Assembly (NCBI RefSeq): GCF_963678635.1
Contig: NC_087063.1
Coordinates: 4,192,580 to 4,256,579, forward strand
Direction: 5' to 3'
DNA from: Symsagittifera roscoffensis
Taxonomy: Eukaryota; Xenacoelomorpha; Acoela; Convolutidae
Length of the DNA: 64,000 nt
This document shows, piece by piece, positions 62,600-64,000 of the stretch (its first letter is position 1; each line of letters begins with the position of its first letter). The notes under the pieces were generated by a model, which searched no databases, was not told where the DNA came from, and saw only the letters and a program-made list of their open reading frames with translations. The position numbers and the translations under genes were made by a program.

Positions 62600-64000
62600 A
62601 CCTATCAAAATAATTATACAATTTTAATAATTTTCAAATTTCTAATGAAAAACAGACCCAAGGGAATCCTTGATAACCCTGTATGGTTTAATTGTGCTTA
62701 AGTTTAAATTGAGTCAAATTAAGCAACACAATGTTTTTATACTTTATGTTTAGGTATAAAAATGATTTTAGATCTAGTTTTTGGAAACCAAAAATTTGTT
62801 GGAACATGGGTATAGTCAACACGACTATATTCCTCATAAAGCTATTAAACTGATTTTTTTTTAAATTTTAAGCAATTCTGAAAAAAAAACATATATTTTT
62901 TTATTTATTACTCGTGGGTAAAAATGTAGATGTAAGTGCAAATTCAAAGCGTTTTTCCGAGCAGTTATCCGGTAGTAGGGAACTTGAAGTAACAGTAGGG
63001 TCAAAAATGTTAGTATGTGATTGGGGTTTGCCCACTTGAAGCATTTTGAGGAAATTGTATGGTTAAATTTTCCATTATAAATTAATTTTTTCCATTGTAT
63101 GGTTAAATTAATTTGTCCAAATTTTGCTTTTCTCGGGAAAATTTATTTTATTCTCAAGTTAATGAGAATACTTGTTTTTCGTGTTTTTTGATGGAACGTT
63201 CCCAAAATTCTTTTTTGTATTGTTTAATCGAAATCAGTTTTTGTTTTTCTAAAGAGTTTTGCTGGCTTTAGATGATGTGTTACCGGTTTCATTGACTCTC
63301 AGTTTTCTTACTTTCAAACACTCTGTAGAAGAGTTTGTAATTTGAGGTTCCGGTCAGTCAGTATGTTGGTCTGATTAATGTTTTGCGATCTGAATGTAGG
63401 ATTTTGTACGATGTGTCCTGAAATAAAAAAATATTAAGGGTTTAGATAGATGTTGCCTTTTATCACCGAGAATGTAGAAATATAATGAGGTTGAAGCGCC
63501 AATCGGGCTATATGCACTGATTGATATGAAGAGTCCTTTTTTCAAGTAACGATAGAATCTGACTTCCAATGAGCCACTTTTGGTCTAGGCTACCCAAAGG
63601 TTATGGACGAAAGAAAACTGAGTGTTTTTGTCTTTAATCCTTAACATTTCCAAGTTTATTATTGGGAACACTTAACTAATTGGCAGAAAACATTTGGAAA
63701 CTTTAAAAACTGCTTTTAGACGCCTGAACATCTGGCAATTATGAATTCATGGTTTTCATTTAAAAAAACACCACTCAAGCTAATCCGTTTCAAACTATCT
63801 CAGTGCTAAAGCAGTCTCTCTGTCTGATTTTAGCACTTTTTTAAATTAGATTTAAAGCTTTAACAGTTAAGTATCGAGATTTAATTCTCATCCACACTCG
63901 CTATTCAAGAAAACAGCTGAAAAATTAACAGAATTGAACAAATATACTGAGTAAAAATTGTTGAGATCATTTCTTGCTCTGAATAAGGTGAGCGAAAAGA
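62600..64000. other. AT-rich intergenic DNA, nothing recognised
   Basis: Low-complexity AT-rich sequence, with a small duplication of CCATTGTATGGTTAAATTA-type sequence near 63,055-63,110. No supported gene. Confidence 0.4.

Overview
The window is eukaryotic, almost certainly from an invertebrate animal, and is dominated by decayed retroelements. The signs are an AT-rich background, one isolated ARM-like gene exon with candidate splice sites, Ty3/gypsy LTR retrotransposons, a Penelope-like GIY-YIG relic and a TA-flanked inverted-repeat element. There is no operon structure, no bacterial-type gene set and no CRISPR array. I cannot name the phylum from the sequence.

Layout. (1) Positions 1 to about 18,300, minus strand: E1, a giant Ty3/gypsy-like element that runs off the left edge. 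In transcription order it carries gag, protease, reverse transcriptase, RNase H and integrase (15.6-8.1 kb). Unusual accessory coding follows: an acidic segment, a macro-domain protein, a 215-aa coiled-coil protein, an open 1558-codon protein with two successive SGNH-hydrolase-like domains, and a final ORF still open at base 1. (2) 18.0-21.7 kb: LTR-like remnants, a Penelope-like GIY-YIG relic and its permuted inverted partner. (3) 21.7-28.1 kb, minus: E3, a gag/protease relic of the same family. (4) 28.4 to about 44.4 kb, plus: E2, a second, heavily decayed copy with the same order of domains as E1, including macro and SGNH. Its gag is split by a 1.95-kb near-identical copy of E3 sequence. 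(5) 46.1-48.4 kb, minus: E5, a relic of the accessory module only. (6) 50,758-56,559, minus: E4, a separate 5.8-kb gypsy-type element with about 204-bp LTRs and a candidate 6-bp target duplication. (7) 57,005-57,930, plus: the best candidate host gene exon. (8) 58-64 kb: AT-rich DNA with simple repeats and a 593-bp TA-flanked inverted-repeat element.

How the parts relate. E1 and E2 independently keep gag-pol followed by acidic region, macro domain, coiled-coil protein and tandem SGNH, so the accessory module belongs to the element family. In both copies integrase, acidic segment and macro domain lie in one reading frame. In E1 the coiled-coil ORF and the giant ORF share a UGAUG stop/start overlap, which suggests termination-reinitiation. 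E1 pol is broken at several points while the 4.7-kb SGNH ORF is open. Decay here often involves short direct or tandem duplications (89, 190, 48, 70, 44 and 100 bp).

Limits: all identifications come from reading motifs and comparing copies by eye. Identities are approximate and no database search was run.
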